Shown piece after piece: positions 16,985-24,765 of a DNA stretch of 41,687 bases. Origin of the DNA: Desulfobacter postgatei (lineage in GTDB: Bacteria; Desulfobacterota; Desulfobacteria; Desulfobacterales; Desulfobacteraceae); the NCBI GenBank assembly GCA_002747145.1, contig PDTI01000016.1, positions 1 to 41,687 of the forward strand, in the 5' to 3' direction. The notes under the pieces were generated by a model that had not been told where the DNA came from, searched no databases, and worked only from the letters and a program-made list of their open reading frames with translations. The first letter of the stretch is position 1. Every line of letters begins with the position of its first letter. A program made the translations under genes and the position numbers.

Positions 16985-18805
16985 GTGTTTTCAAATTTTA
17001 TATATTTTCTGGCAGCCCTGATGATCTACACCACCTCGGAGTTATTTGATAAACCTTCAGGATTTGACCCCGGGGCCGTTGGGTTTTGTCTGACCTCAAC
17101 AGCTGTCTTTGCCCTGGTCTGCCGGATTTATTTCGGTCGCCTGTCAGTCCTTGGGCAGACCTTACCGGTTCAAGATGTTGACCAACGGGTGCATACAGCT
17201 GTTTCACGGCTGTCCATGGCAGCCCTGGTGCTCTTTGCCGTAAATATTTATGGATTCCGTGTGAATCATTTATTATCGGGTGTTGCACTATTTCAATGGG
17301 TGCCCACCCTTGGTGCGCTGCTGTTTCTTGGGTTGTTTCTGTTTTATCTGATTTTGATATGGAATTTTGCCTATCAGATTCAGAAGCGTTTTTTTACGGA
17401 TTCTTTGACCAAAAAAAGTTATATTCTTTCCAATATCGCCTTTTGTCTGACTGCCATGCTCCCCTGGTCTCTTCTGTCTTTTCTGGCTGACTGCCTGGGA
17501 CTGTTGCCCTTTGACGGATTTAATCATTTTCTTTACTCCACGGCCGGGGAAGTGATTTTCATTCTTTTTTTTGTCCTTGCGATCTCTGTGTTTGGACCGG
17601 TCCTGATCCAGCGGTTATGGGGGTGCCGTCCCCTGGCACCAGGCTTTAACAGACAGCACATTGAAAAAACCTGCCAAATGGCTGATCTCAAATACAGGGA
17701 TATTCTGGTTTGGAACCTGTTCGGCGGGGGGATGATCACTGCCGGCGTTATGGGTATTGTCGGCCGGTTCCGGTATATCCTGGTGACGCCGGCACTTCTT
17801 GCCTGTTTGGATGATGATGAAATTCAAGGGGTAATCCTGCATGAAACCGGTCATGTATATCACCGGCATATGCTTTTTTATCTGTTTTTCCTTACCGGAT
17901 TTATTGCCTGTAATTTTGTTTTTTTTGAGCCTTTAATGTTCATGATTTATTTGATCAATCCCTTATATGACACGGCTTCTTTTCTTGGGCTCAATCCGGA
18001 TACGCTCCATGCCGCCACCGCCTGCCTGGTACTCATCGGTCTGTTTATTCTCTACTTCCGATATGTTTTCGGCCTGTTCATGCGGCATTTTGAACGACAG
18101 GCAGATCTGCATATTTTTAACTATACAGACTCGCCGTCGGCGTTGATCTCCACCTTTTACAAGATTGCGTCCTTAAGCCGCCAGTCTATTGATAAACCCA
18201 ACTGGCACCATTTCAGTATTGGGCGCCGGATTGGTTTCCTGGAAAAGTGCCGGATGAATCCAGATCTGGTCCAGGACCATCACAGGAAAGTAAAAAAAAT
18301 GATTGGCGGGTATCTCCTGACCGTGGGGGCAGTTTTTTTTCTTGGGTACAGTATCAGCTACGGCGGGCTTAACACCTCGTTTACCCGGCTGGTTGCTGGA
18401 AAAATTCTAAGCCGCCAGCTTGCGCTTAATCCTGATAATTCTGATTTATATGTGCAGGTGGGTGATTTTTATTATCATGCATGCAAGTATGAAAAGGCAA
18501 CAGTGGCTTATGAAAATGTTTTAAAAATTGATCCGGTTAATGTTCATGCCTTAAATAACCTGGCCTGGCTTCTGGCCACATGCCCGGACAAAGCATTTCG
18601 GGATGCCTCTAGGGCGTTGGATTTGGCCCGCAGGGCTGTGGATATCCAAAAGCAAGCATACATACTGGACACCTATGCCGAAGCCCTGTATTTGAATAAT
18701 TTTAAAAGCCAGGCATTAGCGGTTGCAAAGCAGGCTCTTAAAATGTCAACCAAAAGAAAACAGTATTATGAGAATCAGGTGATACGGTTTGAAAAAGCGC
18801 TCTAA
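16985..18805 (+). CDS. M48 family membrane metalloprotease with C-terminal TPR repeats
   Basis: A 606-residue polytopic membrane protein. The first 210 residues hold several hydrophobic helices, then comes an M48 zinc site HETGH (286-290) with the third-ligand region ERQADLH (E370-D374), then another hydrophobic helix near 435-455, and a TPR region from about 485 to 595 (DLYVQVGDFYYHACKYEKAT, VHALNNLAWLLATCPDKA, AYILDTYAEALYLNNFKSQA). This layout resembles HtpX/BepA-like proteases but with the TPR domain C-terminal to an integral-membrane catalytic domain. The start is a GTG at 16985 with AGGA 9 bases upstream. It probably follows the Nudix gene in one transcript. The substrate is unknown. 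Confidence 0.88.
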   Translation: MFSNFIYFLAALMIYTTSELFDKPSGFDPGAVGFCLTSTAVFALVCRIYFGRLSVLGQTLPVQDVDQRVHTAVSRLSMAALVLFAVNIYGFRVNHLLSGVALFQWVPTLGALLFLGLFLFYLILIWNFAYQIQKRFFTDSLTKKSYILSNIAFCLTAMLPWSLLSFLADCLGLLPFDGFNHFLYSTAGEVIFILFFVLAISVFGPVLIQRLWGCRPLAPGFNRQHIEKTCQMADLKYRDILVWNLFGGGMITAGVMGIVGRFRYILVTPALLACLDDDEIQGVILHETGHVYHRHMLFYLFFLTGFIACNFVFFEPLMFMIYLINPLYDTASFLGLNPDTLHAATACLVLIGLFILYFRYVFGLFMRHFERQADLHIFNYTDSPSALISTFYKIASLSRQSIDKPNWHHFSIGRRIGFLEKCRMNPDLVQDHHRKVKKMIGGYLLTVGAVFFLGYSISYGGLNTSFTRLVAGKILSRQLALNPDNSDLYVQVGDFYYHACKYEKATVAYENVLKIDPVNVHALNNLAWLLATCPDKAFRDASRALDLARRAVDIQKQAYILDTYAEALYLNNFKSQALAVAKQALKMSTKRKQYYENQVIRFEKAL

Positions 18806-18844
18806 TACGGATAGCCTGTCCATTCATCAATTACCACACAGGCG

Positions 18845-19645
18845 CTATAGTCCCACGGGAAGAAAGCTCATGCCGGCTATATGAACCGCCTGCTTGACAA
18901 ACCGGTCTCCCTGTTCTGCCATGATCAGCGCCATGCTGTCTGATAAAGCAATCAGTTTGCCGAAAATCCGTTCAAAGCTTAAATTTGATACGTCACCCTC
19001 AAAGGTGTTGGTGATCAGGCATAATCTGCCGGTGGATGTACGCCTGGTTTTCAGACGCCACACTAGAATCTCTATATTTCTGGCTGAATTGTAAAAATTT
19101 TGAGCGTTTAGAAAATCGAGCATGAACAGGTCGCATTTGTTGTTATAGGCCAAGTGCAGCATGGTGAATAATCCGTACATAACCGCGTACACCCGGTCGC
19201 CTTCATAATCGGGTTCAAGGCCTGCCAGCATGGCCAGGGTGGATCTTCTGCCTGAAAGGGAAGGCTCCGGAGGTGGGGCAGGGCATTTGAATATGTCTGA
19301 AATCCTGGATGATATCGTTGCTCCCGGGGTTTTAGCCAGTTCTCCGGGATTCATTTTGTATAATTTTTGGGTAAGTGTTTTTAGAAGTGCCAGTGTCTGG
19401 TCAATATGTATATCCGATACCATGTCGATATCAGATTTAGCCAGGGTCTCAACGCTGAAATTCGATGAGACGCAACCGGTTGATAGAAGTGAAGTACAGA
19501 CAAGAAGAATACTGGTCAGCCATTTAAGATACGTGCGCTGTTTGAAATTCTTTAAGGCCCAAACGCATTGTCTTGACTGCCAGTTGAATACAATGATGCT
19601 TTTTTTCCGGTATACTTTTAAGCGCTTTGAAAACATCTCCATCAT
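18845..19645 (-). CDS. Putative lipoprotein of unknown function (start uncertain)
   Basis: The coding potential is clear from about 19520 down to 18845. A hydrophobic stretch (LTSILLVCTSLLSTGC) with a lipobox-like STGC points to a lipoprotein, followed by roughly 200 residues with the motifs LEPDYEGDRVYAVMYGLFTM and LITNTFEGDVSNLSFERIFG; I do not recognise the family. The start is a problem: the only in-frame ATG codons are near 19645, which would give about 45 residues before the signal and overlap the NifU-like gene by some 120 bases without a ribosome-binding site. A CTG at 19519-19517 or a frameshift near the NifU-like stop are alternatives. It is convergent with the M48-TPR gene. Confidence 0.6.
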   Translation of the reverse strand: MMEMFSKRLKVYRKKSIIVFNWQSRQCVWALKNFKQRTYLKWLTSILLVCTSLLSTGCVSSNFSVETLAKSDIDMVSDIHIDQTLALLKTLTQKLYKMNPGELAKTPGATISSRISDIFKCPAPPPEPSLSGRRSTLAMLAGLEPDYEGDRVYAVMYGLFTMLHLAYNNKCDLFMLDFLNAQNFYNSARNIEILVWRLKTRRTSTGRLCLITNTFEGDVSNLSFERIFGKLIALSDSMALIMAEQGDRFVKQAVHIAGMSFLPVGL

Positions 19646-19949
19646 TAATTTTTAACGCCTGTTCAACGGTTTTTCCCTTAACAAGATCCACTGTTGCCAT
19701 TGCCGCCGAGATGGCACATGCACATCCGGCGATTTCATACTTGGCATCCTGAATAATATGATTTTCATCAACTTTCAGATAGATTTTCATTGTATCACCA
19801 CAGGAACCAACTTTAAAGGATATCTGATTGGCATCTTCAATGGAACCCATATATTTTTTTCCAAGATAATAGTCAATCGCCGGTTTCCCATATCCGGCTT
19901 CGGACAACATTTTTCGTTCTGAATCCTGTATTGTAATTTCTGTGGCCAC
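19524..19949 (-). CDS. NifU/IscU-like iron-sulfur cluster scaffold protein
   Basis: A 141-residue IscU/NifU N-terminal-type scaffold. All three cluster-ligand cysteines are visible in their usual contexts: Cys50 in GSCGDTMK with Asp52, Cys76 in AGCACAISAAM and Cys120 in KHHCIQLAV. Such proteins build [2Fe-2S] or [4Fe-4S] clusters from IscS/NifS-derived sulfur. I chose the GTG at 19949 because AAGGA lies 8 bases before it; the ATG at 19958 sits directly against that same AAGG, too close to be used, and would add MCEV-type residues. No cysteine desulfurase is adjacent. The 3' end touches the start region of the lipoprotein gene. Confidence 0.88.
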   Translation of the reverse strand: MATEITIQDSERKMLSEAGYGKPAIDYYLGKKYMGSIEDANQISFKVGSCGDTMKIYLKVDENHIIQDAKYEIAGCACAISAAMATVDLVKGKTVEQALKINDGDVFKALKSIPEKKHHCIQLAVKTMRLGLKEFQTAHVS

Positions 19950-19958
19950 TTCACACAT

Positions 19959-20399
19959 CCTTAAATTGTATGCCCTTAGCAAAAACAAATATTTTATCGG
20001 GCTATGGAATAAAATATTTTTTCCGGCACATAAATATTAATAACTCTTCTAAAATAATGAATTCCGTTTTGATGTCAAGTGGGATAACTATTTTCCTAGT
20101 TTAGGTTTTAGGTTCTATCGCGCTGCAAATAGGACCAGGGTCAACGCATGTAAAAATCCCATACAGTAATTTCAAATAGTTATAAAATGAATGGAAAACT
20201 ATTTTTTTTACAACTAACTGAATTTATTATGATAAAAAACATTCCATTCTTACATGCGAACACCCTGCAAATAGGGGTTGTGATTGTAGTCAGTTATGAT
20301 ATTCTATATTAACTATGTCGACAAGTTAGTCATAAAACAGTTAAATGTTGTAGCTTACGTATCTTATTTATTGTCATATTGCTTAAAGGAGATTCAGTA
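19959..20399. other. Intergenic region with a MITE-like element and khpA leader
   Basis: About 440 AT-rich bases separate the divergent NifU-like and khpA genes. The region contains the 132-bp inverted-repeat element at 20134-20265. No open frame is convincing. The remainder (20276-20384) presumably carries the khpA promoter, but no clear -35/-10 pair stands out. Confidence 0.5.
20134..20265. mobile_element. 132-bp MITE-like element with 10-bp flanking direct repeat
   Basis: Inverted ends read GGGTCAACGCATGTAA (left, from 20138) and, on the opposite strand, GGGTGTTCGCATGTAA (right, from 20265), sharing GGGT-N3-CGCATGTAA. TGCAAATAGG occurs immediately on both sides (20124-20133 and 20266-20275), as expected for a target-site duplication of a transposon such as the IS4 group. 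The interior is AT-rich and non-coding. The extra ACCA before the left repeat makes the exact left border uncertain. Confidence 0.55.
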
Positions 20400-20630
20400 A
20401 TGAAAGAGTTGATTACACTTATGGCGAAAGCGCTGGTTGATGACCCTGAACAGGTTGACGTACAAGAGATCAAAGCTCAGCAAACCCTTGTGTTGGAGCT
20501 GCGGGTGGCCAAAGAGGACCTGGGAAAGGTGATCGGTAGAAAAGGTATAACAGCACAGGCCATGCGCACCATTCTTTCTTGTGCCTCGGCAAAGGAACAA
20601 AAAAGGGTTATTCTGGAAATTGTTGAATAG
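20400..20630 (+). CDS. khpA: KH-domain RNA-binding protein KhpA (YlqC)
   Basis: A 76-residue single KH-domain protein. The RNA-binding GxxG loop is GKVIGRKG (42-49) after the beta strand LVLELRVAKED. KhpA binds RNA, often with KhpB/Jag, and affects division and cell-wall regulation in Gram-positives; its role in this lineage is unknown. The ATG at 20400 follows AAAGGAGA at the right distance, so the upstream in-frame start (20379) is rejected. In many genomes this gene sits between rpsP and rimM, but here it is alone with a long upstream leader and a convergent phosphatase gene. The length equals the family norm. Confidence 0.92.
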   Translation: MKELITLMAKALVDDPEQVDVQEIKAQQTLVLELRVAKEDLGKVIGRKGITAQAMRTILSCASAKEQKRVILEIVE

Positions 20631-20682
20631 GCTGATATTGGACACACTTTGTGGGCATTTTTTCAGCACAACTGGGGTGGTG

Positions 20683-22686
20683 CTACTTTTGGAATTTGAC
20701 CATCAAGATGGCAATCTCATCGGCTTGGGGGGCGGAATCGGCATATTTCTTGATACGGTTTAAAAGATTGGTCACTATCGTTTCCGAGGGCAGATCCCAC
20801 TCCTTTGACACTTCATCAAGCATCCGTTGATTAGAAAAGCGCTCCCCTGTTTTGTTTATTACGCCGTTAACCCCATCCGTATATAACATAAATCCCTGAC
20901 CATTACTAAGGGTTAGGGTACTGTCCGAATAAATGATACCAGGCATGGCACCCACAAGGGGGCCTTCTTTGTTTTCTATAAAACGCGCTCCGTCACGGGT
21001 GATAACAATGGGCGGGTTGTGTCCGCCATTGGCATAAACCAGCTGGCCTGTCTGAATATCCAAGATGCCGATGACAAGGGTAACAGACATGGCGCGGGGA
21101 TTATCGGAGCTTAACACATTGTTGATACTGGTCATTATCCGGGCAGGAGATAGATCTTTTTCGCTGAACACCCGGATAAGGGTCCGGGTAACCACCATAA
21201 ACAGCGCCGCAGGCACACCTTTGACGGAAACACCCCCTAAAGTAAAAACAACATGGTCGTCATCAAGCTGAAAGAAGTCGTATAGATCTGCACCGACGTC
21301 CTTGGCCGGCTGCAATGTGGCATACAGATCAATATGCTCAAATTTACGCTGGCCCGGGAAGGTTTTAGGCACCAGGCCCCGCTGGATTTCTCTGGCACTC
21401 CCCAGTTCACTTTCAATGTGCTGCCTGGCGGTGGTCGTGTTGATCAGATCCTGAACAGTCCGGCTCAGTTCGTGGCGCATAAGTATAAATGACGCTGCCA
21501 GGTCACCTACCTCATCTTTGTATTTTTCCGGCAGGTCATCCACCGGCGTTGCTTTTTCCATGGGTTTGGTGAAATCCAGTTTCGGAATTTTTCGGGCATA
21601 GGATGACAGCCGGTGCAAAGGCCTAACGATCCGGCTGACAACCAGGATGATGGTGACCAGACCGGCCATGGACAGCATCATGATGATCAGGCTCTGCCGG
21701 ATAACCAGGCGCTGGGCCGGCAGTTTGATCTCCTGAAAAGGAATGATGACACTGATGTACCACTTAAAAGGCTTGAAATAGTAACAGTAGGCGATCATCT
21801 CCCGTGGGGTTTTATCCGGTATGTCCGTCAGATAATGGAAGTGTGAAAATTCAGCAGTTGCATGCTCACGGATATCGTCATTGATCAGATTACCGGTGTG
21901 TTGATTGACCAGGGTACTCATGGACTGGGAGGCACTTCCTGCATGCGGAACCAGTACAGCACCTGATTCCTCAAAAATATACACAAATCCGCTGTCGGCA
22001 ATTTTCAGGTCTTGGATATAGTCTGTCAAAGATGAGATGATCCGGAATTTCTGTTTTTCTGCCAAAGCTTGGAGCCCAGTGATATCCACGGATGTAACGA
22101 TGGTTAGGGACCAGGGGGGAAATGGTTTGAAATAGGCAAGTACAGACGCGTTTTCCTGGTTCTGGTCAAAGTTGAAAGTTGCAAAATTTTCCCTTTGGGT
22201 AAGGTTGTCAAACTGCATGACCCGGGATAAGTTTCTGTGTTTGACATCTTCTAATGATTCTAAAGAAAGAGTGGTGACCTGCTCGTTGGAGGACGCTGTT
22301 ACATTGGCTTGTGCATCAATGATGTAGTAGTTGACATGATCAAATGGAGCTTTTCCAAGCCAGGACAGTGCCTGCTCAAGTCTGCTTGTTTCCTGTGAAT
22401 CGCCCTTCGCGGCAAAGCCTTGAAATACCGATGCGATAATCCTGGCCGTGTCTTTTAATTGGCTGCGTTTTAAACGTGTCAGGTCTTGCTGTTCTCTCAA
22501 AAGAATCCGGTAATCCCCTTCAATAATCAAATCCAGGGCGTGCAGAATGTTCAACGCAAAATCCTGTTGGGCCGTCAGTATGGCGTTGCCCACATCCCGG
22601 TGGGTGAGAAAGAGGTTGACCAGGGTTGAAATAACCATGACCATAATAACAGCAAATAAAATTTTTCCTTTAATCGTTGAGAACAT
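20683..22686 (-). CDS. Membrane sensor SpoIIE/PP2C-family serine phosphatase with HAMP domain
   Basis: A 667-residue receptor-type phosphatase: transmembrane helix about 8-28, periplasmic Cache-like sensor about 30-325, second helix about 330-352, HAMP domain to about 405, a short helical linker and a SpoIIE-type PP2C domain from about 440. Such proteins usually dephosphorylate anti-sigma-factor antagonists. The catalytic domain is atypical: GADLYDFF (465-472) keeps its Asp, but the usual GDVSGKG is GGVSVKG, with Gly485 replacing a metal-binding Asp. YTDGV (Asp604) and a C-terminal Asp (656) are present. AGGAAA precedes the ATG by about 14 bases. No anti-anti-sigma partner is adjacent, and a 28-bp palindrome lies just upstream. 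Confidence 0.9.
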   Translation of the reverse strand: MFSTIKGKILFAVIMVMVISTLVNLFLTHRDVGNAILTAQQDFALNILHALDLIIEGDYRILLREQQDLTRLKRSQLKDTARIIASVFQGFAAKGDSQETSRLEQALSWLGKAPFDHVNYYIIDAQANVTASSNEQVTTLSLESLEDVKHRNLSRVMQFDNLTQRENFATFNFDQNQENASVLAYFKPFPPWSLTIVTSVDITGLQALAEKQKFRIISSLTDYIQDLKIADSGFVYIFEESGAVLVPHAGSASQSMSTLVNQHTGNLINDDIREHATAEFSHFHYLTDIPDKTPREMIAYCYYFKPFKWYISVIIPFQEIKLPAQRLVIRQSLIIMMLSMAGLVTIILVVSRIVRPLHRLSSYARKIPKLDFTKPMEKATPVDDLPEKYKDEVGDLAASFILMRHELSRTVQDLINTTTARQHIESELGSAREIQRGLVPKTFPGQRKFEHIDLYATLQPAKDVGADLYDFFQLDDDHVVFTLGGVSVKGVPAALFMVVTRTLIRVFSEKDLSPARIMTSINNVLSSDNPRAMSVTLVIGILDIQTGQLVYANGGHNPPIVITRDGARFIENKEGPLVGAMPGIIYSDSTLTLSNGQGFMLYTDGVNGVINKTGERFSNQRMLDEVSKEWDLPSETIVTNLLNRIKKYADSAPQADEIAILMVKFQK

Positions 22687-22717
22687 TATGATTTTAGGCT
22701 TTCCTAAATATGTTCGG

Positions 22718-22745
22718 GCTGTTCGCGATAGCTATCGCGAACAGC
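22718..22745. promoter_or_regulatory. Perfect 28-bp palindrome upstream of the phosphatase gene
   Basis: GCTGTTCGCGATAG and its exact reverse complement abut without a loop, 32 bases upstream of the phosphatase ATG. It could be a repressor site in the 5' leader or a cruciform/repeat. No T-run of terminator length follows on either strand. Confidence 0.5.
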
Positions 22746-22771
22746 ATCAGCTTTTAAATACTATCCCGCTA

Positions 22772-22930
22772 TAGCCTGGTTAGTAATAGGGGATCGAAGC
22801 GAAATCCCATGAAAATGAAAACCAATTTTGACAAATTTTATGTTAACAGACGGACTATTTATATAAAATTTGATGGAATTGGGGCCGTTTTTATGAGATT
22901 GCAGCCGATTCATCAATTATCAAACGATCC
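22772..22930. repeat. Family-A palindromic repeat, full-length but degenerate
   Basis: Left part GGGGATCGAAGCGAAATCCC (from 22788) continues through CATGAAAATGAAAACC to the central hairpin AAATTTTATGTTAA/TATATAAAATTT (22833-22871), and the right end is TTCATCAATTATCAAACGATC. The left 80 bases match the copy at 23062-23161 almost base for base, and the right 25 bases match the copy at 34353-34453. The terminal bases are mutated. The element could fold into one long imperfect hairpin. Confidence 0.7.
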
Positions 22931-22996
22931 CTTAGTCTATAACATAGTTAGCCAAAGGTCCATAAAATTTTATAGCACTGTAAAACGACGTTGATA

Positions 22997-23042
22997 TTTT
23001 TCCTTCGACAGGCTGCTACAGAATGCTAATTTTTCCAAGTTC
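22997..23042 (+). repeat. Family-C repeat, diverged copy
   Basis: TTCGACAGGCTGCTACAGAA followed by TGCTAATTTTTCCAAGTTC matches the 46-base unit found at 41545-41590 and, inverted, at 23499-23544, with several substitutions. It faces the inverted copy across about 450 bases. Confidence 0.6.
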
Positions 23043-23061
23043 TTTTTATATGAAATAACTA

Positions 23062-23222
23062 AGAGCGTGTTTGATAATTAGGGAATCGAAGCGAAATTCC
23101 ATGAAAATGAGAACCAATTTTCACAAATTTTATGTTAATAGCCGGACTATTGACATAAAATGCCTTGATGGTGACTGAAAATCCGGCGTATCTGTGGCAG
23201 ATTTAATTCTGATCATGGGCCT
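23062..23222. repeat. Chimeric repeat: family-A left half joined to family-B half
   Basis: Bases 23062-23161 are the left half of family A, starting AGAGCGTGTTTGATAATTAG and reaching the central hairpin. At 23162 the sequence switches to one half of family B, GCCTTGATGGTGACTGAAAA through to GATCATGGGCCTA. A reciprocal-type B/A joint occurs at 28147-28250. Confidence 0.7.
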
Positions 23223-23225
23223 AAC

Positions 23226-23344
23226 ACTACAGCGATACCCTCAAGAATCCTCCCGTTTAGAAAGGATGTTATAGCCCTAAGTCAGATAAAATGTGGTGAT
23301 TTACCGACTCATTTTACGGGAATAAAACAAAGTGTCGCTGTAGT
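23226..23344. repeat. 119-bp segment bounded by 13-bp inverted repeats
   Basis: ACTACAGCGATAC (23226-23238) is matched in inverted orientation by GTGTCGCTGTAGT (23332-23344) with one mismatch. The interior is non-coding. It may be a short non-autonomous element or a deletion remnant; no flanking duplication was seen. Confidence 0.4.
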
Positions 23345-23498
23345 ACTAAGTTTACCGATTAGTTTTTTTTATGATTTGTTGTGGGTAAACCTTGGTGAAA
23401 GACCAGGTCGCCCTATGGCCGTTCGTTGGAAAATCAAGAAAATCAATTTGATCCTTACGAATACTAGGTGTATGCCTGCGGTCAAATTAATTTTCCGC

Positions 23499-23544
23499 CT
23501 TGAACTTGAAAAAATTATCTATTCCGTAACAGCCTGTCGAAAAA
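23499..23544 (-). repeat. Family-C repeat, inverted copy
   Basis: Read on the minus strand this is TTTTTCGACAGGCTGTTACG then GAATAGATAATTTTTTCAAG then TTCAAG. It differs from the copy at 41545-41590 at one position out of 46, so recent dispersal or conservation is likely. Confidence 0.75.
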
Positions 23545-23571
23545 TATGGATTTTGCATTCAATAATTGTAA

Positions 23572-23730
23572 GGCCCATGGTCAGAATTGAATCTGTGGCA
23601 GATAGCCGGATTTTAAGTCACCAGCACGGCACGCCAATGGAAGCATATTAAAACATTAAAATATGTGTCCGTTGGCGTAACGCCGAGGGTGGCTTAAAAG
23701 ACAAATAGATGGACGATTTTATCATGGGCC
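23572..23730. repeat. Family-B palindromic repeat, complete copy
   Basis: The 159-bp unit begins GGCCCATGGTCAGAATTGAA and ends ATTTTATCATGGGCC. The arms pair as CGCCAATGG/CCGTTGGCG and TTTTAAGTC/GGCTTAAAA, making a long imperfect hairpin whose tip is AT-rich. Related copies are at 24573, 27423, 32529 and 34087, with halves at 23162 and 28147. Confidence 0.75.
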
Positions 23731-23741
23731 GCCTAAATAAA

Positions 23742-24353
23742 TCAGGATAAAAGGGACGCTCTTTTTTTCTTACGGGTGCTTATTCCAAAAATCAGTCCCA
23801 CAATGAAAACACCGGCCCCGGAAAGCAGACCAAGCTTCACCTCACTTCTGATGCGTTGTTCAAGGCTTTGAATACGCTTTTCCTGTTCCCGGGACTGTGC
23901 CAAAAGCGCTTTATGTTCGGCATCCAGTTTCAGGTAACTTGCGGAGGCATCTTTGAGTTGCTTATATTTACGCGCAATTTCCTTCAGCGCCTTGTTCTGG
24001 GTATTCAGGGTCTTCGCCGTCTCTTGTGCCGCGAAAAGGTTTGATGATAGACGCTGATTTTCCTTTTTATACTGTTCAACCATAATGGCTTTAGGCACAT
24101 CTTCCGTAAGAAAACGGGTCAGTACCCACCCGGTTTTCCCTGCCGCATTTCTCACCATGGACCAGTCCTTGCGGTATTCCAGAATCTCCAGTTTGGTCCC
24201 TGAAGTAACCATGGCGACAATTTTATGGCTGATACCCGGCCCTGTTCGCATGGTGATCCGGGTGACCCCGGATACATAAATGTCCTTTGCGTAAATGCCG
24301 GTTGTTATAGAAAAAAAGAAAAAACAGATAAGGATCAGATGGTTTGCTCTCAT
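23742..24353 (-). CDS. SH3 domain protein with coiled coil and C-terminal membrane anchor (TIGR04211-like)
   Basis: A 203-residue envelope protein. A signal peptide (about 1-22, ending TTGIYA) is followed by a bacterial SH3 domain (about 24-85: VTRITMRTGPGISHKIVAMV, GTKLEIL, WSMVRNAAGKTGWVLTRFL), a coiled coil from about 95 to 172 rich in Lys, Glu and Gln, one transmembrane helix (about 176-195) and a basic RKKKR tail. This order matches the YgiM/TIGR04211 family, whose role is unknown but probably concerns the cell wall. The ATG at 24353 follows GGGGAGAG and is preferred over the longer frame from 24419. Its upstream sequence resembles that of the AI-2E transporter gene. Confidence 0.85.
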   Translation of the reverse strand: MRANHLILICFFFFSITTGIYAKDIYVSGVTRITMRTGPGISHKIVAMVTSGTKLEILEYRKDWSMVRNAAGKTGWVLTRFLTEDVPKAIMVEQYKKENQRLSSNLFAAQETAKTLNTQNKALKEIARKYKQLKDASASYLKLDAEHKALLAQSREQEKRIQSLEQRIRSEVKLGLLSGAGVFIVGLIFGISTRKKKRASLLS

Positions 24354-24360
24354 TTTCTCT

Positions 24361-24475
24361 CCCCTTTTATATAACAGCCATGGGCTGACGCAGTCTATCA
24401 ACGCCCAGGCTGAACACACAACAAAAATGAAAATAACTTAACAACTTACTGGCACTTTCATATAAAAAGTTAGCT
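24361..24475 (-). promoter_or_regulatory. Leader sequence shared with the AI-2E transporter gene
   Basis: Read on the minus strand, TATGAAAGTGCCAGTAAGTT, later GTTGATA and then CCCATGGCTGTTATATAAAA align over about 100 bases with 30026-30135, upstream of the AI-2E gene. Both copies stand in the same orientation just before a gene, so a common promoter or RNA leader is possible. A dispersed repeat is the alternative. Confidence 0.5.
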
Positions 24476-24572
24476 ACCCTTACCATTGCAACAGCCAATT
24501 ATCAAGGAAAACCCTCGCTTCTGGATTATTTGCCATACGCTTGCCAGATTTCGCCATTTTCAGCGAACTTTA

Positions 24573-24732
24573 GGCCCATGGTCAAAATAAAATCACCCAT
24601 CTGCTTGTCTTTTAAGCCGCCCTCGGTGTTACGCCAACGGACAGACATACCTAATATGAGTTCATTGGCGTGCCTTGATGGCGACTTAAAATCCGGCGTA
24701 TCTGTGGCAGATTTAATTGTGGTCATGGGGCT
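24573..24732. repeat. Family-B palindromic repeat, complete copy
   Basis: GGCCCATGGTCAAAATAAAA at the left and GTGGTCATGGGGCTA at the right bound the unit. Relative to the 23572 copy it is in the opposite orientation: GTTACGCCAACGGACAGACA comes before TTCATTGGCGTGCCTTGATG. Open frames of 70-105 codons across it on both strands are repeat shadows. Confidence 0.75.
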
Positions 24733-24765
24733 AATGCTTGGACACACAGTCAGCCATCTGAGGCG

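Larger units (their letters stand above)
22687..23741. other. 1.05-kb non-coding repeat cluster
   Basis: This interval holds no supportable gene. In order it contains a 28-bp palindrome (22718-22745), a full-length family-A repeat (22772-22930), a family-C repeat (22997-23042), an A/B chimeric repeat (23062-23222), an inverted-repeat segment (23226-23344), an inverted family-C repeat (23499-23544) and a complete family-B repeat (23572-23730). Open frames here are formed by repeat sequence. Confidence 0.8.

Noticed and set aside
23376..23651. 91-codon open frame in the repeat cluster
   Set aside because: It crosses a family-C and the start of a family-B repeat, so its sequence is repeat-derived.
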